The translations under genes and the position numbers were made by a program. Under the pieces are notes generated by a model that worked only from the letters and a program-made list of their open reading frames with translations, ran no database searches and had not been told where the DNA came from. DNA of 64,000 bases from Biomphalaria glabrata (lineage: Eukaryota > Mollusca > Gastropoda > Planorbidae): contig NC_074720.1 of the NCBI RefSeq assembly GCF_947242115.1, positions 27,815,145 through 27,879,144 of the forward strand, given 5' to 3'. Positions within the stretch are counted from its first letter, which is position 1. Every line of letters starts with the position of its first letter. Shown here piece after piece: positions 1 through 10,065 of this stretch.

Positions 1-204
1 GAGACAAGTTGTGTTTTGGGGAGCACTTGAATTTCTCCTAGTGCCTTAGCATTTGCTTGGATATATTCTAAAAGGATAATCTTGACCCCTATTTAGGTGA
101 GTTTTATTTTCACATTATATAGTTGTTTGTAATTGGTATCGATCGTATTTGTATTTTTTATAATTAGACTGGAAGATTAGAAGAATTTGTTCTTTATTTT
201 TCTA

Positions 205-345
205 TAGGGTCTCAGTGTCAAGTCTCAGTGTCAGTCTCAGTGTCAGTCTCAGTGTCAAGTCTCAGTGTCAGTCTCAGTGTCAGTCTCAGTGTCCAGTCTC
301 AGTGTCCAGTCTCTGTTTCCTGTCTCAGTTTTCAGTCTCAGTTTT
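205..345. repeat. CTCAGTGT-rich short tandem repeat
   Basis: A simple tandem array of the core CAGTCTCAGTGT, with units of about 12-13 bp that decay toward the right end into TCAGTTTTCAGTCT. A plus-strand ORF crosses it but is low-complexity Ser/Val/Gln and has no recognisable domain, so it is read as repeat and not gene. Confidence 0.85.
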
Positions 346-534
346 CAATATTAAGATTTCAGCTTTAGTCTACAGGACTGATGTCTTCATCTCAGTTAGT
401 CTGTCTGACGTTCAAATTTGTTTTCACGAGTCTGAGGTTCCAGATTCCAGACTGCGGGTTGCTGTGTCCAGACCTGGTGTTACAATGTGAACTATGAACT
501 TTTGACTAATAGTCGTCGGTGAACAGTATCTAAG

Positions 535-760
535 CTAGAGTCTAGATCTACGTATATTACCAGTTTTGGCGGTCAAAATAGGCCAATCCCAGTACAGTAG
601 ATGATCAGTAGACTCGAGAACCTCTTGTGGTGAGTATTTGTAATAACTGATCAAATTGTGTGTCAAAGCCAAGTGCTGGTGTATTAACTTTGCTACTTGA
701 TTATTGCGACCTAAGTAGGCAGGGCTGAACATCCTTCCATTATGTGTTTAATTGATTCAC
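535..760 (-). mobile_element. LINE C-terminal fragment
   Basis: The minus strand reads RNNQVAKLIHQHLAL, then YYKYSPQEVLES, then LYWDWPILT. This resembles the region after the reverse transcriptase of non-LTR retrotransposon polyproteins, where a block 'N.VA.I.H..L', then 'YYKY.P..VLE', then 'LYWD..I.TD' is common. Only about 65 residues are open and no reverse transcriptase motif is nearby, so this is a dead fragment. The clade cannot be fixed. Confidence 0.5.
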
Positions 761-761
761 A

Positions 762-1030
762 CACGGAGGCACGGTGGCTGAGCGGTAAAGCACTTAGCTT
801 CCAAACCGGGGGTTAAATTCCCGAGGACTGGGATTTTTAATTTTAGGCACCTCTTAGTCCACCCAGCTCTAATGGGTACCTGACATTAATTTCGGAAAAG
901 TAAAGGCGGTTGGTCGTTGTGCTGGCCACATGACACCCTCGTTAACCGTAGGTCACAGAAGCAGATGATACTTACATCATCCGCTTTATAGGCCACAATG
1001 TCTGAAAGGGGAACTTTAGTTTTTTTTACT
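762..1030 (+). mobile_element. tRNA-derived SINE
   Basis: A tRNA-like head carries a good internal RNA polymerase III A box (TGGCTGAGCGG, 775-785) and a B box (GGTTAAATTCC, 811-821; canonical GGTTCGANTCC). A tRNA-unrelated body of about 190 bp follows (CTGGCCACATGACACCCTCG and onward) and ends in a T-rich tail at about 1020-1029. It is not a functional tRNA gene because no cloverleaf follows the B box. Molluscs are known to carry SINEs of this layout; the exact family is not identified here. Confidence 0.7.
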
Positions 1031-1219
1031 TGCTCACCCAGATTTCCACATTTTCGGCATTTGTCAACAATATTGAGTTTTAGGATATGTTTCTCGTAAT
1101 TTTTTTGTACTAATTACTCTGTTCTTTTGTTCTTTTGTGTTTCAGGGTAGAGATGATCTGCGGGAAGATTTGCGAGAATTTCCATAGTTTTTTTTTCTTC
1201 CCATTGGCGAATCTCATGT

Positions 1220-1797
1220 GTATGTTCCACTGGCGGATCCTTGGGGGGGGGGGGGCGGTAGGGGCGATCGTAGAATCTAATTGGTCCACTTAATTTCTCC
1301 TCCCACTTTCAAAATTTTTTGCTTAGAGCTTTGAATTATAGTTCTGTAACAAAACAAAGTTACAAACATGCCTATTTAACAAAATGTATCACTTACAAAT
1401 GAGCCTTTTTTAAATATTATTTTTCCAAAAAAAAATTTCGGCGGCGATCCTCAATGCTTTAATCTAAATATTTGGGGTATCTTATCTTTTCAACGAACCA
1501 ATCGATTGTATTTGCAATGTACTAAGGCCTGTAAATTCATATTGGAATATTTTTAAGTTAACATTATTCAAAAGGTTCTTTTTTAATTGGATAAATAATG
1601 AGCTGTAGATGTCAGGAGAATGCGTTTTTGCAGTGAAGAATGTATATATATATATGTATATATGTTAAATATACAATACTGTACTCGCGTTTATACATAG
1701 AGTTAGGGTTTACTAGGTGTTAGGGATTAGGGTTAGGGTTTGGAAAAAAATCCCCCCCCCCTCACTCCAAAGCTCTTGATCCGCTAGTGGTATGTTC
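1220..1797. mobile_element. Non-autonomous hAT transposon with perfect 8-bp target duplication
   Basis: The element runs from 1228 to 1789. The ends are inverted: CACTGGCGGATCC on the left and GATCCGCTAGTG on the right, differing at one position over the shared part. The flanks carry an identical 8-bp duplication GTATGTTC (1220-1227 and 1790-1797). Eight-bp duplications and short CA..TG inverted ends fit the hAT superfamily. G-rich and C-rich tracts lie just inside the ends, and the interior contains a (TA)n stretch and TTAGGG-like runs. It encodes no transposase. A second, left-truncated copy lies at about 42004-42264. Confidence 0.8.
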
Positions 1798-1899
1798 AAA
1801 AGTCATTGTAGTCCCTTCAACTTCAATTTTGTCCATTAATAATGGAGACCAGTGACTAGTAGAAATTGGTAAATATAGTTATACTTTAGCTTTTTATTG

Positions 1900-2445
1900 G
1901 AGGTATTAGTAACCACAAGACCCCTCTTTGCTACTTTCATACGTTTTGGTGACTGTTGTTAATTGCTTTAATTTAATATTGAAGAAGATGTTTTCTTACA
2001 TTGAAAAAATCTGTAAGTGTGGTGGGGGGGGGGGGGTAAACGCTTAGGAGGGGGTTTTAGGTTTAACGCCTCACCCCCCCCCCTTTGTTCCACACATAGA
2101 ATTTGGTGACTCTTGTTTGATTTAGTTTTATATTGAAGTTGAATTTTTTTAACGTCAACAAACTATGCAGGGGGTTTTAATATCAAAAGCCCCTCTTGGC
2201 TACGCTCATGGAATTTGGTAACTTTCGTTTGCTTTATTTTTTTTTGTATTATAGGAAAGGGGATTTTAAACTCAAAACCTCTTTTGACTGAGCTGGGGGA
2301 ATCGGTGGTTTAACATTAAAATCTCGCCTACAATAAACAAATTAAAGCCAAAAAACAGTCACAAAGCTACACCCAAATTCTGCTTGGGGGATTTCATTGG
2401 GGCGGGGGTTAAACCCCGACCCCCCTTTTTTGGGCTTTATACATG
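1900..2445. repeat. Degenerate ~120-bp tandem repeat with poly-G/poly-C tracts
   Basis: Three to four diverged copies of a block containing CCTCTTTGCTAC, then TTTGGTGACT, then a T-rich segment ending ATATTGAAG, separated by GGGGGGTTTTA-like tracts (about 1905, 2085, 2185 and 2265). No coding potential is visible. It is probably the body of a decayed interspersed repeat. Nothing recognisable follows from 2445 to 2770. Confidence 0.5.
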
Positions 2446-2771
2446 GTTTTGGAAAAGTATCTTTTATGAAAAGTTTATTTAAGAGATGGTAGCCATATTC
2501 GAGTGACATAGGGCTTGTACTAAATACTAAAGAACTAATTACTTTACAGCACCACTTTTATACAGAAAGAAAAGTTTGGATTTTTAAATATATTGTATAA
2601 TGTACATTATGAATGGAAATGCATGAATTTTTTTCCCTTGGTGGTTATTGCTAAATAGCTATCTTTCCATCTGATTTATTAGTTTAGCGTTTGCTAAACG
2701 TCAAATAATCCTGTGAATACATTAATAGGTATAAATTGGAATAAAAATAAAAATATTTGTGTTACATTCAC

Positions 2772-4292
2772 TCACGTGTTATTGATGTCTTCAGAATCTG
2801 ATTCGAAGATTGTCATTGACGAAGTATTGTTAGATCGTGTCAGGATCTCATCTAGATTTTCAGCTTCGTTGGCAAATTTCTCTTGAATTATTTGATAAAT
2901 TTCATTGTGCCTGTTTTCTAAAGCAATTTCAGCAGCTGTCCTTCCTTTAGAGTTTTTAATTGTTGTATTGGCATCATGTTCGAGAAGCTTTAAAGCAATA
3001 TACATGTGTCCATTTTTACAGACTATCATTAGTGGTGACCAGCAGTCCTTGTTAACGTAATTAACATTATTGTCATAACTTAACAATATGTCAACAACAG
3101 CTTTATTACCATTCTCGCAAGCTTTCATTAAAGCTGTCCAGCCCTTTTGGTTACATTGGTTTACGTTGCATCCTTTTTTACATAGCACATGTATAATTTC
3201 TTTTTGATTTTCATTAGTGGCAAACATGAGAGCTGTATTTCCTTGTATATCTCTTTCATTTAAATTTGCTCCACGTTCAACCAATATATGAACTATTTCT
3301 AAAAGTCCGTTTTTTGAGCTAGACATAAGAAGTGTTCGGCCATCTTTAGTTTTTTCGTTAACATCACATCTGTAGTTTAACAGTAAGTCTGCTACACCAG
3401 TTCTTTTATTTTCTAAAGCTAAATATGTTAGATTGAAAATAGAATCCTTTCCATGAAAGCGAACAATGCAGGCAAAACGCAACAAAGTTTTTAATACAGT
3501 GCTGTTTCCTTTCTCAGTGGCTATCTTTAAAGCTGATGAGTCATTTTTTCCTCTACAGTTCAAACTTGCACCAGATTCCAGTAACAATTTTACAATTGAT
3601 GCACTGTTATACTGAGCAGCAAACATTAATGCTGTATAGCCTTGGTGATCTTTCTCATTTATCAAAGTTACGTCGCGATGTAATATTAGCGTCACAATAT
3701 CAAAATGTCCTTCAAAAGAAGCAATCATGAGTGCATTGTGTCCGGCATTATTTGTTAGTCTAATATCAATATTTTGGTTACACACAAGGAATTGAGCCAC
3801 TTGCTTGCGTCCAAACTTTAAAGCCATCATCAGTGCTGTCCAGCCAAAGCGATCCTGTTCATTTAACTCAGCATGTTTATCAATGAGACATTTGACTGTT
3901 TTTAAATGTCCAAATTGTGAAGCGATAATCAACGATGTCAATCCTTCTCTATCTTTCCAGTTAACATTAGCTCCATTTTTTAAAAGTACTTGAACTGTTT
4001 TCTTTTGACCACTCTTACCAGCTAGCATTAAAGCTGTCTGACCATTATTGTTTATTTTGTCTACATTGGCCTTAAAATGTATTAAAGTTTTCACAACAGA
4101 CGTGTGTCCGTAAAACGCTGCTAGCATCAGTGCTGTCATTCCTTGTTTGTTTGGTTCATTAATGTCTTTACCATCTATAATCGATTTGATTACTTGAGAT
4201 GTGTTACCATTTTGAGCAGCAATCATTAAGTAAGTTGGGTCATTAACATCTAGTGCATCTGGATTTTGTATTGATATAATGTTATTTCCCAT
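2772..4292 (-). CDS. Ankyrin-repeat protein, single coding exon
   Basis: An uninterrupted 506-residue ORF with TGA at 2772-2774. I start it at the ATG at 4292-4290 (MGNNIISIQ) because the upstream in-frame stretch crosses an apparent 3' splice site: a T-rich tract followed by TTTTGCAG at 4311-4313. The 18 residues before MGNN would therefore be intronic or 5' UTR. The protein is about 14 consecutive ankyrin repeats from about residue 18 to 480. Typical heads are GMTALMLAAFYGH, GQTALMLAGKSGQ, GYTALMFAAQYN, GNTALMFATNENQ and GWTALMKACENGN, each followed by a VVK.LI/LL helix and a GA.VN-like loop. Repeats 8-9 (DSSALKIAT, SIFNLTYLA) are the most diverged. A short acidic, Ser/Thr-rich tail closes it (ESDSEDINNT). 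There is no signal peptide or membrane segment, so it is probably cytosolic. Ankyrin stacks bind proteins; the partner cannot be read from sequence. No other catalytic or effector domain is seen. Confidence 0.8.
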   Translation of the reverse strand: MGNNIISIQNPDALDVNDPTYLMIAAQNGNTSQVIKSIIDGKDINEPNKQGMTALMLAAFYGHTSVVKTLIHFKANVDKINNNGQTALMLAGKSGQKKTVQVLLKNGANVNWKDREGLTSLIIASQFGHLKTVKCLIDKHAELNEQDRFGWTALMMALKFGRKQVAQFLVCNQNIDIRLTNNAGHNALMIASFEGHFDIVTLILHRDVTLINEKDHQGYTALMFAAQYNSASIVKLLLESGASLNCRGKNDSSALKIATEKGNSTVLKTLLRFACIVRFHGKDSIFNLTYLALENKRTGVADLLLNYRCDVNEKTKDGRTLLMSSSKNGLLEIVHILVERGANLNERDIQGNTALMFATNENQKEIIHVLCKKGCNVNQCNQKGWTALMKACENGNKAVVDILLSYDNNVNYVNKDCWSPLMIVCKNGHMYIALKLLEHDANTTIKNSKGRTAAEIALENRHNEIYQIIQEKFANEAENLDEILTRSNNTSSMTIFESDSEDINNT

Positions 4293-4310
4293 TTCTATCT
4301 CTATGTGATA

Positions 4311-4330
4311 CTGCAAAACAAAATAATTAA
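4311..4330 (-). other. 3' splice acceptor upstream of the ankyrin ORF
   Basis: On the minus strand a T-rich tract ends in TTTTGCAG immediately before TATCACATAGAG and the ATG of the ankyrin ORF. This implies at least one upstream 5' UTR exon, not located in this window. Confidence 0.6.
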
Positions 4331-4349
4331 AATAAAAGCAAAACAATTT

Positions 4350-5148
4350 GACGACATTGTTGTTTTTTTTAATTTAAATAAATGGATAATGAAACTTATT
4401 CTTTTTAATCTTAACTAAATAATTGGTGTAAATTGTACAAATAACACAAAAACTAAAAATATTGTCTTCAATAAAAAAGAATAAATTATTATTTCATGCC
4501 GTCAGTGGTGTCAATAGGAGCCGCACCAGGTGTACCTATCAGGGGGTAACACATAAGTGGAAAATAAATGAACTGTTGAAATACTAGACAATGTGGCCGT
4601 ACCATCAAACATCTTTACGCTCATTTAATATATATATATATATTCCCATTTTGTTCTGCTACAAATAAGAATGGTCAATAACGCTATATACTTTATATCA
4701 TCAGCAAAACGTTAAATCGTACTTTGAGTTACCAGCAGCTTTGATATGATCACTGCGTTGGTTAAAAGAACAACCTTCGTCGACGCTATTGAAATGGTGG
4801 CTAGCATCGATTTTAGTAGTCCAAACCGTTAATCTATATTTTCAAATGACAACAATTTTCAGACATTGAGTATTCCCAAAATATCACATGTTATTTATTT
4901 AAATTACAGAGAATCGGAAAGTACTATTAAAGAAGATACTGAGATTTTTTTTAAGAAAATGATTTAATAGAAAAAAAAATATTTTCAGACGTTGACTTAA
5001 AAAGTAAATTTAGCCAAGATGAAAGAAATGTTACGATGAGTCAGTCCATTTTAAGTGATTCTACATCGTTGCACAGGATTTACTAATTGAAATCGCCAAC
5101 AGCAAGTTGTCCAATTAATCGTTCTATAAAATGTTTCCTAATGAGTAA
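4350..5148. other. AT-rich intergenic stretch, nothing recognised
   Basis: Apart from a short (TA)n run near 4628-4642 there is no ORF, repeat or motif that I can name. Confidence 0.6.
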
Positions 5149-5381
5149 TGTAATAACTGAAGGGAGGCAACTCAACGAGACACAGATGTTTATTTTCAAG
5201 ACATCACAAATACACGTAGAACAACATGTCTTGAGCACAGCATCTTTTCATCAGCTCTCACTTGGGCGGAAATTGTTCTCTCTCTCTTAATGTCAACATC
5301 CGACTTAGTCTTGTCACTGATAGTGCGCACCTTCTTTCTGCACTATCTTGGATGGCGGTGTGCAATGGCAAGGTTATAACA
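5149..5381 (-). repeat. LTR (3' LTR of the minus-strand element)
   Basis: A direct repeat of 6717-6946 with TG..CA ends. It contains the shared blocks CAAGACATCACAAATACA and TGATAGTGCGCACCTTC. The polypurine tract adjoins it at 5382-5395. Confidence 0.85.
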
Positions 5382-5392
5382 TTGCCCCCTTC

Positions 5393-5755
5393 TTAGCATT
5401 TTTCGTCCCGAAAAGAAACAATGTAGTTGAGGTTTGACAGTTCAGTTGGAGGTCGATCCATGGGAGTCACCGGCAGCAGTAAGCGTGTTACCCACGAAGG
5501 CATCCGCACTGTTTTCCTCCGGCGCCGCTTTCTCTTTCTCCAGTTGATCAGGCTGTTGTTGAGACGATGACGTTGCCTTTTGACACACAAAGAGATAGTG
5601 TCAAGGACTGTTTTCCTGAACATAGCCGTTGCTCGGGCACGATGTTTCAGCAGACCCTTCTGACAGACGCCTTTGAAGGAGACTGCAGGTTCACATGCAG
5701 CCACGCTGCAAATGAAGTCCAATGCGCCGCGGTCATCCTCAGATAACAGTCTCAC
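5393..5755 (-). other. Basic ORF inside the LTR element, possible Pol tail remnant
   Basis: A 120-codon minus-strand ORF next to the polypurine tract, with a strongly basic cluster (RKRKRRRRKTVRMPSWV). Its place at the 3' end of the internal region and its basic/WV composition resemble the extreme C-terminus of some Pol polyproteins. No integrase or RNase H core is present. This is an inference from position, not a domain match. Confidence 0.3.
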
Positions 5756-5850
5756 GTCCAGGAGATAAGTCTCACGTCCAGGAGATAAGTCTCACGTCCA
5801 GGAGATAAGTCTCACGTCCAGGAGATAAGTCTCACGTCCAGGAGATAAGT
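5755..5850. repeat. 20-bp tandem repeat, about five copies
   Basis: Five near-identical copies of a 20-bp unit (TCTCACGTCCAGGAGATAAG) inside the LTR element. It is an internal tandem expansion with no evident function. Confidence 0.9.
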
Positions 5851-6061
5851 CTCTTCGAGTTCACGTTGAAGATGTCTTCCTCTTGACAGCTCAGATTTAA
5901 AGTGGGCTGACTGACATTCAACTATGCCAATGTCAATGATGAGGGCAGAAGTACACATGACTTGTTTGTAGTTTTCTTGGCATCCATATTCCCTGTGTAA
6001 TGCGTCGCACGTACAGCTCATGCTAAACTTCTGGATGCAGTTGTCGAGCTTCAAATTTCCC

Positions 6062-6658
6062 TTATGGGCACCGGCTCATTGAGATACTGGTAACAGGTCC
6101 AACAGGAACAAACGCTTCAGGCACGTAACAGAATTCAGTTTCTTCATTAGTCTCTTTCCGTTCGATTTGGTACATCCCGTTGAGATCATCACAGCAATCG
6201 TTGTCACGTTTCTCGTCTTGAAAGTCACAACCACAAGACTTGCCCACAACACAGACACAAACAGCGCTCCAATCCCCGGCGTCTCCGTAACCACTGTTTG
6301 TGCGGCCACAGTCTTGACCACTCAACTTCTTTACCAACGAGTCTACAGGCAACTGCTCCTTTACCAACGAGTCTACTCCTTCTTTCATTCGAGACACCAT
6401 TCTATCTACCTTGTTCCCCATACTGTTAATTTGTTCACACATTGCATCAATACCTCCATGTATTTTGCCAATGAGATCATAAATCTCCGGTTCAATTTCA
6501 AATAGGTAGGTCTCCGGATCTTCGTCTTCATCAATCAGGGCTTGCCGGAGACGAGCTGCAAGCACCTCCTTGCTACCCCCAAGCTTCAGGCGTCTGTATC
6601 TGTATTCCTGCCTTAGCTCTGTAACGAAGAGTTGGTCTAGTTGTTTCAAAGATGCCAT
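6062..6658 (-). CDS. SAP-domain Gag-like ORF of the LTR element (copy 1)
   Basis: A 198-codon ORF starting shortly after the primer-binding site, where Gag normally lies. Residues 1-40 (LKQLDQLFVTELRQEYRYR, then LKLGGSKEVLAARLRQAL) fit the helix-extended-loop-helix SAP fold, a DNA-binding motif, with its hallmark 'L...EL......LG.K..L..RL...L'. An acidic DEDEDPETYLFE segment follows. Near the C-terminus is a Cys-rich block (about residues 115-155) containing GDWSAVCVCVVGKSCGC and DNDCC, which is not a classical CCHC knuckle. The same architecture recurs at 62268-62783 and, more diverged, at 11385-11909, so the ORF belongs to the element and is not a host gene. No capsid domain is recognisable by eye. 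Confidence 0.65.
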   Translation of the reverse strand: MASLKQLDQLFVTELRQEYRYRRLKLGGSKEVLAARLRQALIDEDEDPETYLFEIEPEIYDLIGKIHGGIDAMCEQINSMGNKVDRMVSRMKEGVDSLVKEQLPVDSLVKKLSGQDCGRTNSGYGDAGDWSAVCVCVVGKSCGCDFQDEKRDNDCCDDLNGMYQIERKETNEETEFCYVPEAFVPVGPVTSISMSRCP

Positions 6659-6698
6659 TGTGATTTAATCCTACATCTTCTCGTTGAGTCGCCTATGA

Positions 6699-6715
6699 TC
6701 CCACTTCTGACACCA
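6699..6715 (-). other. tRNA-Leu primer-binding site
   Basis: The plus strand reads TCCCACTTCTGACACCA, identical to the 3' end (including CCA) of animal tRNA-Leu. It adjoins the 5' LTR of the minus-strand element. Confidence 0.75.
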
Positions 6716-6716
6716 A

Positions 6717-6946
6717 TGTAATAACTGAAGTGAGGCAACTCAACTAGACATAGACGTTTATTTACAAGACATCACAAATACATGTAGAACAATATGTCTT
6801 GAGCACAGCATCTTTACATCAGCTCTCCCTTGGGCGGAAATCGTTCTCTCTCTCTAATGTCAACATCCATCCTGTCTAGTCACTGATAGTGCGCACCTTC
6901 TTTCTGCACTATCTTGGATGGCGGTGTGCATGGCAAGGTTATAACA
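6717..6946 (-). repeat. LTR (5' LTR of the minus-strand element)
   Basis: The partner of 5149-5381, with TG..CA ends and the primer-binding site directly inside it. Confidence 0.85.
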
Positions 6947-6949
6947 GTA

Positions 6950-8005
6950 TGATAAAATCACTTAATTGCAATAAATTGTATTATTTTTGTTTTCAACTAT
7001 TTTCAACCCATGCTAAGGAAGTGAAATCTGAATTTGTGAATGAATTTGATAAGTGGTTGGAAATAATGATGTGTCTTTATTAAATAAAGATAAATTCCTA
7101 AAGATGGTACAGATCATGTTATCTAAAAATGACCAAGTACTGAAATCACAATTTGTTTAACAACTCACAAGACATAACACACACCAATCAGATGACAGTA
7201 GTCATAAGAAGGATTTTTAGGGGAGAAAAAGTTTACGAAATCAATTCTGATATCATAAATGTATATAAAAGGATGAGCTTGAAATTATTGAGTTTTGAGA
7301 TATGACAATGTAGTTACAATGTCTACAACCCCTGGAGGAGTAAAGGCAATTTTGAAAAACCACCAGAATAACATTTTGTTAAGGATTTATAGAAAGAACA
7401 TTCACATAATATATGGATCAACAATACATTATATGTCTGAAATTGCTCTGAGTAACATTTTGTTTTTAAATTGAAAGAAATTGTTGCCGTTAAGAAAATA
7501 TAGTTAGTAGAGACGCAGTTCAAGACAATCGTTAGATGCCTGAGATGTTAACTATTTTTGCTTTCCTTTCTTTTGAACTGATGTGTTGGAAAGACATCCA
7601 TATACAAAATTAAAAGATATGCGACTTGTCATCGAGACGGTAATATGTGCATGCAGTACCCGTACGAAAGTGGCATGTATCTGTTTTAGTTTTAGTTTCT
7701 CTTAATAATTTACTATTTTCTTGGTGGAATAATAACTAAATAATAATAGTACCCCAATAAAAGTATCCCATTCAGTGATCTCCTCTTCTTTTCATCCTAC
7801 CATTTATATAATGTTTGTAATTACATCACTAGTGAGCTTATACCTAACGCTAAAAAATTAATATTTTGTTAGCTCCCCTGATAACATTATTTTTATTAAA
7901 TTGTTATCTCCCTTGATATGCTTCCTTATTATTTACTTGTTACCTTCTTTAGCTGTTTTCAAAATGTAACACATGGTTGAATCAGTGTATGGTTTATCTT
8001 CGTGA
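6950..8005. other. Intergenic, nothing recognised
   Basis: AT-rich sequence with short ORFs of no recognisable similarity. No tandem repeat or transposon terminus that I can support. Confidence 0.5.
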
Positions 8006-8009
8006 TGTT

Positions 8010-10065
8010 CATGGGCGTCCGCAGGGGAGTGCATGGGGGTGCACTTGCATCCCTCTCGATTCTGAGTAGCCAAATTCTAGCCATTTTTTGCACCATCAGA
8101 TCAATTAAAATCTAAGTAGCAACTGAACAAGTAGTGCTTCTACTGGTGACTGAGGTACAGTTGATGTAGACAGCCTCAGGCTTAGCAGGAAGTGATGACC
8201 ACGACTGTGCACCCCTCTGAATTCTGAGAAGCCAAATTTTAGCCAGTTTTTTACAACTTCAAACCAATTGATTTCTGCTAGGAAGCAACTTAACATGTAG
8301 TGCTTCCACTGAAATAAAGTTAATAAGTAAGAGCTATTATTGTAATCAACTAGAATAGACCAATGTGTAGTTCATGTCCGACCATGTGCGCTTTATTTTA
8401 GGCTTTCAATTCAATATTCTATAGCACGTTAGTCGTGACGATTTGTTTTCATTTGCATAAAAAGTTATCAATATATTTAGTAAAGGCCTAGAATAGGATA
8501 AAAGTTATTTTGTTGTTGTTGTTTTGTTTTTGTCTTGGAGGAAAAATACTTGCCAGCTGTCTTTCGATTTGATATATGTAAAAGTTTCTTTGAACAAGAG
8601 TGAAAAGGGCTGTCATCTTGGTCAATGTATTTACATCTTGCGGAGTTGCAGTCATTGTTAGTGCTCGATAAAATAGCAGGTGAAACACGTCCATCAGTTT
8701 ACGATAGAAAAGATTAAGAAAGTTCTTCCCATGCCATCATAGTCAAAACGTTTTTAGTATTAACGGTGCACTGGCAGCAGGAAGAAACCAAAGTATACGA
8801 GCAGCAGCAGCATGAAGTAACTGCGTTTTCTTGGTATTTCGGTAATGAAAATGCAGATATCTCAGGCACTGATGTGTTTTGAGCGTTGGATTTGTTGATG
8901 TGATTGTACTCGAGAAGAATTCATTGTTTTTGTCAATGTTGTTTAGAGAGACGCACTGCCTGTGTCTAACGTCATTGTTAGTAAATACATTATGTACATT
9001 TTTCACATTGACAAACTACTCGGTCAAGACTACAATGGCTGCCAGTGATGAGTAGCACTCAAAACTGTGTTCAGGCAAGGATTCGTGAAAAATATCCAAA
9101 AGCAGCCTTTGTCCGTTGCATGTCCCACAGACTTAAACTTGTTATCATTGACCTGAATGACGTTTTAGAATTAGATATACGTTAATGCTTTGGTGTCATC
9201 AAGAAGATTATCTTTTTCTTTCATAACAGTCCCAAGCAAGAGCGTTGGTGCTAAATTTACCTCTTTTGTGTGAGACACGATGGACTGAGAAATAAGAATT
9301 CATTCGCGCTTTAAGTCTCAACTTTGAGAAGATCTTTGATTGTTTGGCGTATTTTAAAATAACAGTTGTAAGTGAAACCAGACAAACTGAATATTTGTAA
9401 TCAGTTCCTGCTTCTCGCGTGTTTCTGATTTAATTGTTGTCAATTATTCATCTGTTCTTAAACCAGTTTCTGTGATGTTGCAGCCTGTCCTTCTTAGCGT
9501 AAGTGGCCGCTCAACAGCACATCAGCAGTAGTCACATGACATAATAAAAAACCAACTTGACCTTGCTGAGGAAATCTTCGGGGATGGCACCTTGTCGAAG
9601 GCGAGACTGCTGGCACCGAGCAAAAAACACATGTTTGGATTTACAGAACACGGCTTTACATTCCGTATCTTAATTCGTTAGTTTCTTCATTAACGTCTCA
9701 CTTTTCAAGCAATACTAATGCTCAGTTCAACCTGTTTTGTCTACATCCTGAAACGATTCAAGAGCCGCAACGTAAAGAAGTATATCAGAACTACCAGTTA
9801 AGCGTTCATCGCCGGCTTGTCCATCGAGACGAGAACTAATTCAATAGTAAAGTTATTGACAGTTTCGGCAGCGTTTGCATTTTTATTTTGATCGACCGTT
9901 AGGATGCACGGGCCGCTCGGATAAACTTACCAACGTGTACAATAAATAGTTTGCTCAAATGTTAGTGTTTTTTTTTTTTAATTTTCCTGAAACAAGTATT
10001 TACTGTACATCATTTAATAACGCATGTGGGGGTGGGAGGGCGTGGCGGCAGCAGTTCTTTTCTTT
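8010..10065 (+). mobile_element. Decayed hAT transposon
   Basis: The left part begins with CATGGGCGTCCGCAGGGG, a form common at hAT ends, followed by two diverged direct copies of a 110-bp block (about 8060-8140 and 8215-8310, both with ATTCTGAG.AGCCAAATT). The plus strand of 8740-9850 contains hAT transposase remnants in several frames. The right boundary is approximate; a G-rich stretch near 10028-10050 may be the other end. No target duplication was found. Confidence 0.6.
8740..9850 (+). pseudogene. hAT transposase relic (P52rIPK/ZMYM-like type)
   Basis: Readable blocks in order: LRFVD and VIVLEKNSLFLSM, matching the 'R.VD....REEFL.F' region; VQARIREKYPKAAFVRCMSH followed by RLKLVIIDL (9070-9160), matching the conserved 'C..H..NL' insertion-domain entry; and CETRWTEK at about 9270-9293, matching the conserved 'TRW' block. 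Several frame changes and stops separate them, so the gene is dead. Sequence near 9480-9600 may be the following segment. The family assignment rests on motif order. Confidence 0.65.

Larger units (their letters stand above)
5149..6946 (-). mobile_element. Compact LTR retroelement carrying a SAP-domain Gag-like ORF
   Basis: Two direct repeats of about 230 bp bound the element: 5149-5381 and 6717-6946. Both read TGTAATAACTGAAG at the left and AAGGTTATAACA at the right, giving canonical TG..CA ends. By eye they are about 93% alike, so the insertion is not recent. Reading the minus strand, the 5' LTR is followed by a primer-binding site complementary to the 3' end of tRNA-Leu (6699-6715). A polypurine tract (AAGAAGGGGGCAA) lies just before the 3' LTR. 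The 1.3-kb interior holds the Gag-like ORF and a basic ORF that looks like the end of a Pol protein; reverse transcriptase and integrase are absent. It looks like a broken or non-autonomous LTR element. Flanking bases match only as GTA, so no clear target duplication is claimed. Confidence 0.8.

Noticed and set aside
215-490. Plus-strand 91-codon ORF rich in Ser/Val
   Set aside because: It is a translation of the CTCAGTGT tandem repeat followed by non-conserved sequence.
770-845. Possible functional tRNA gene
   Set aside because: A and B boxes are present but no acceptor stem or cloverleaf can be formed, and a long SINE-type body follows.
1705-1742. TTAGGG-like runs suggestive of a telomere or interstitial telomeric repeat
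   Set aside because: The runs are short, imperfect and lie inside a hAT element whose second copy (42180-42220) has the same text.
6167-6505. Plus-strand ORF opposite the SAP-Gag frame, and its counterpart at 62160-62438
   Set aside because: They are shadows of the minus-strand Gag-like frames; their mutual similarity follows from the conserved opposite strand.
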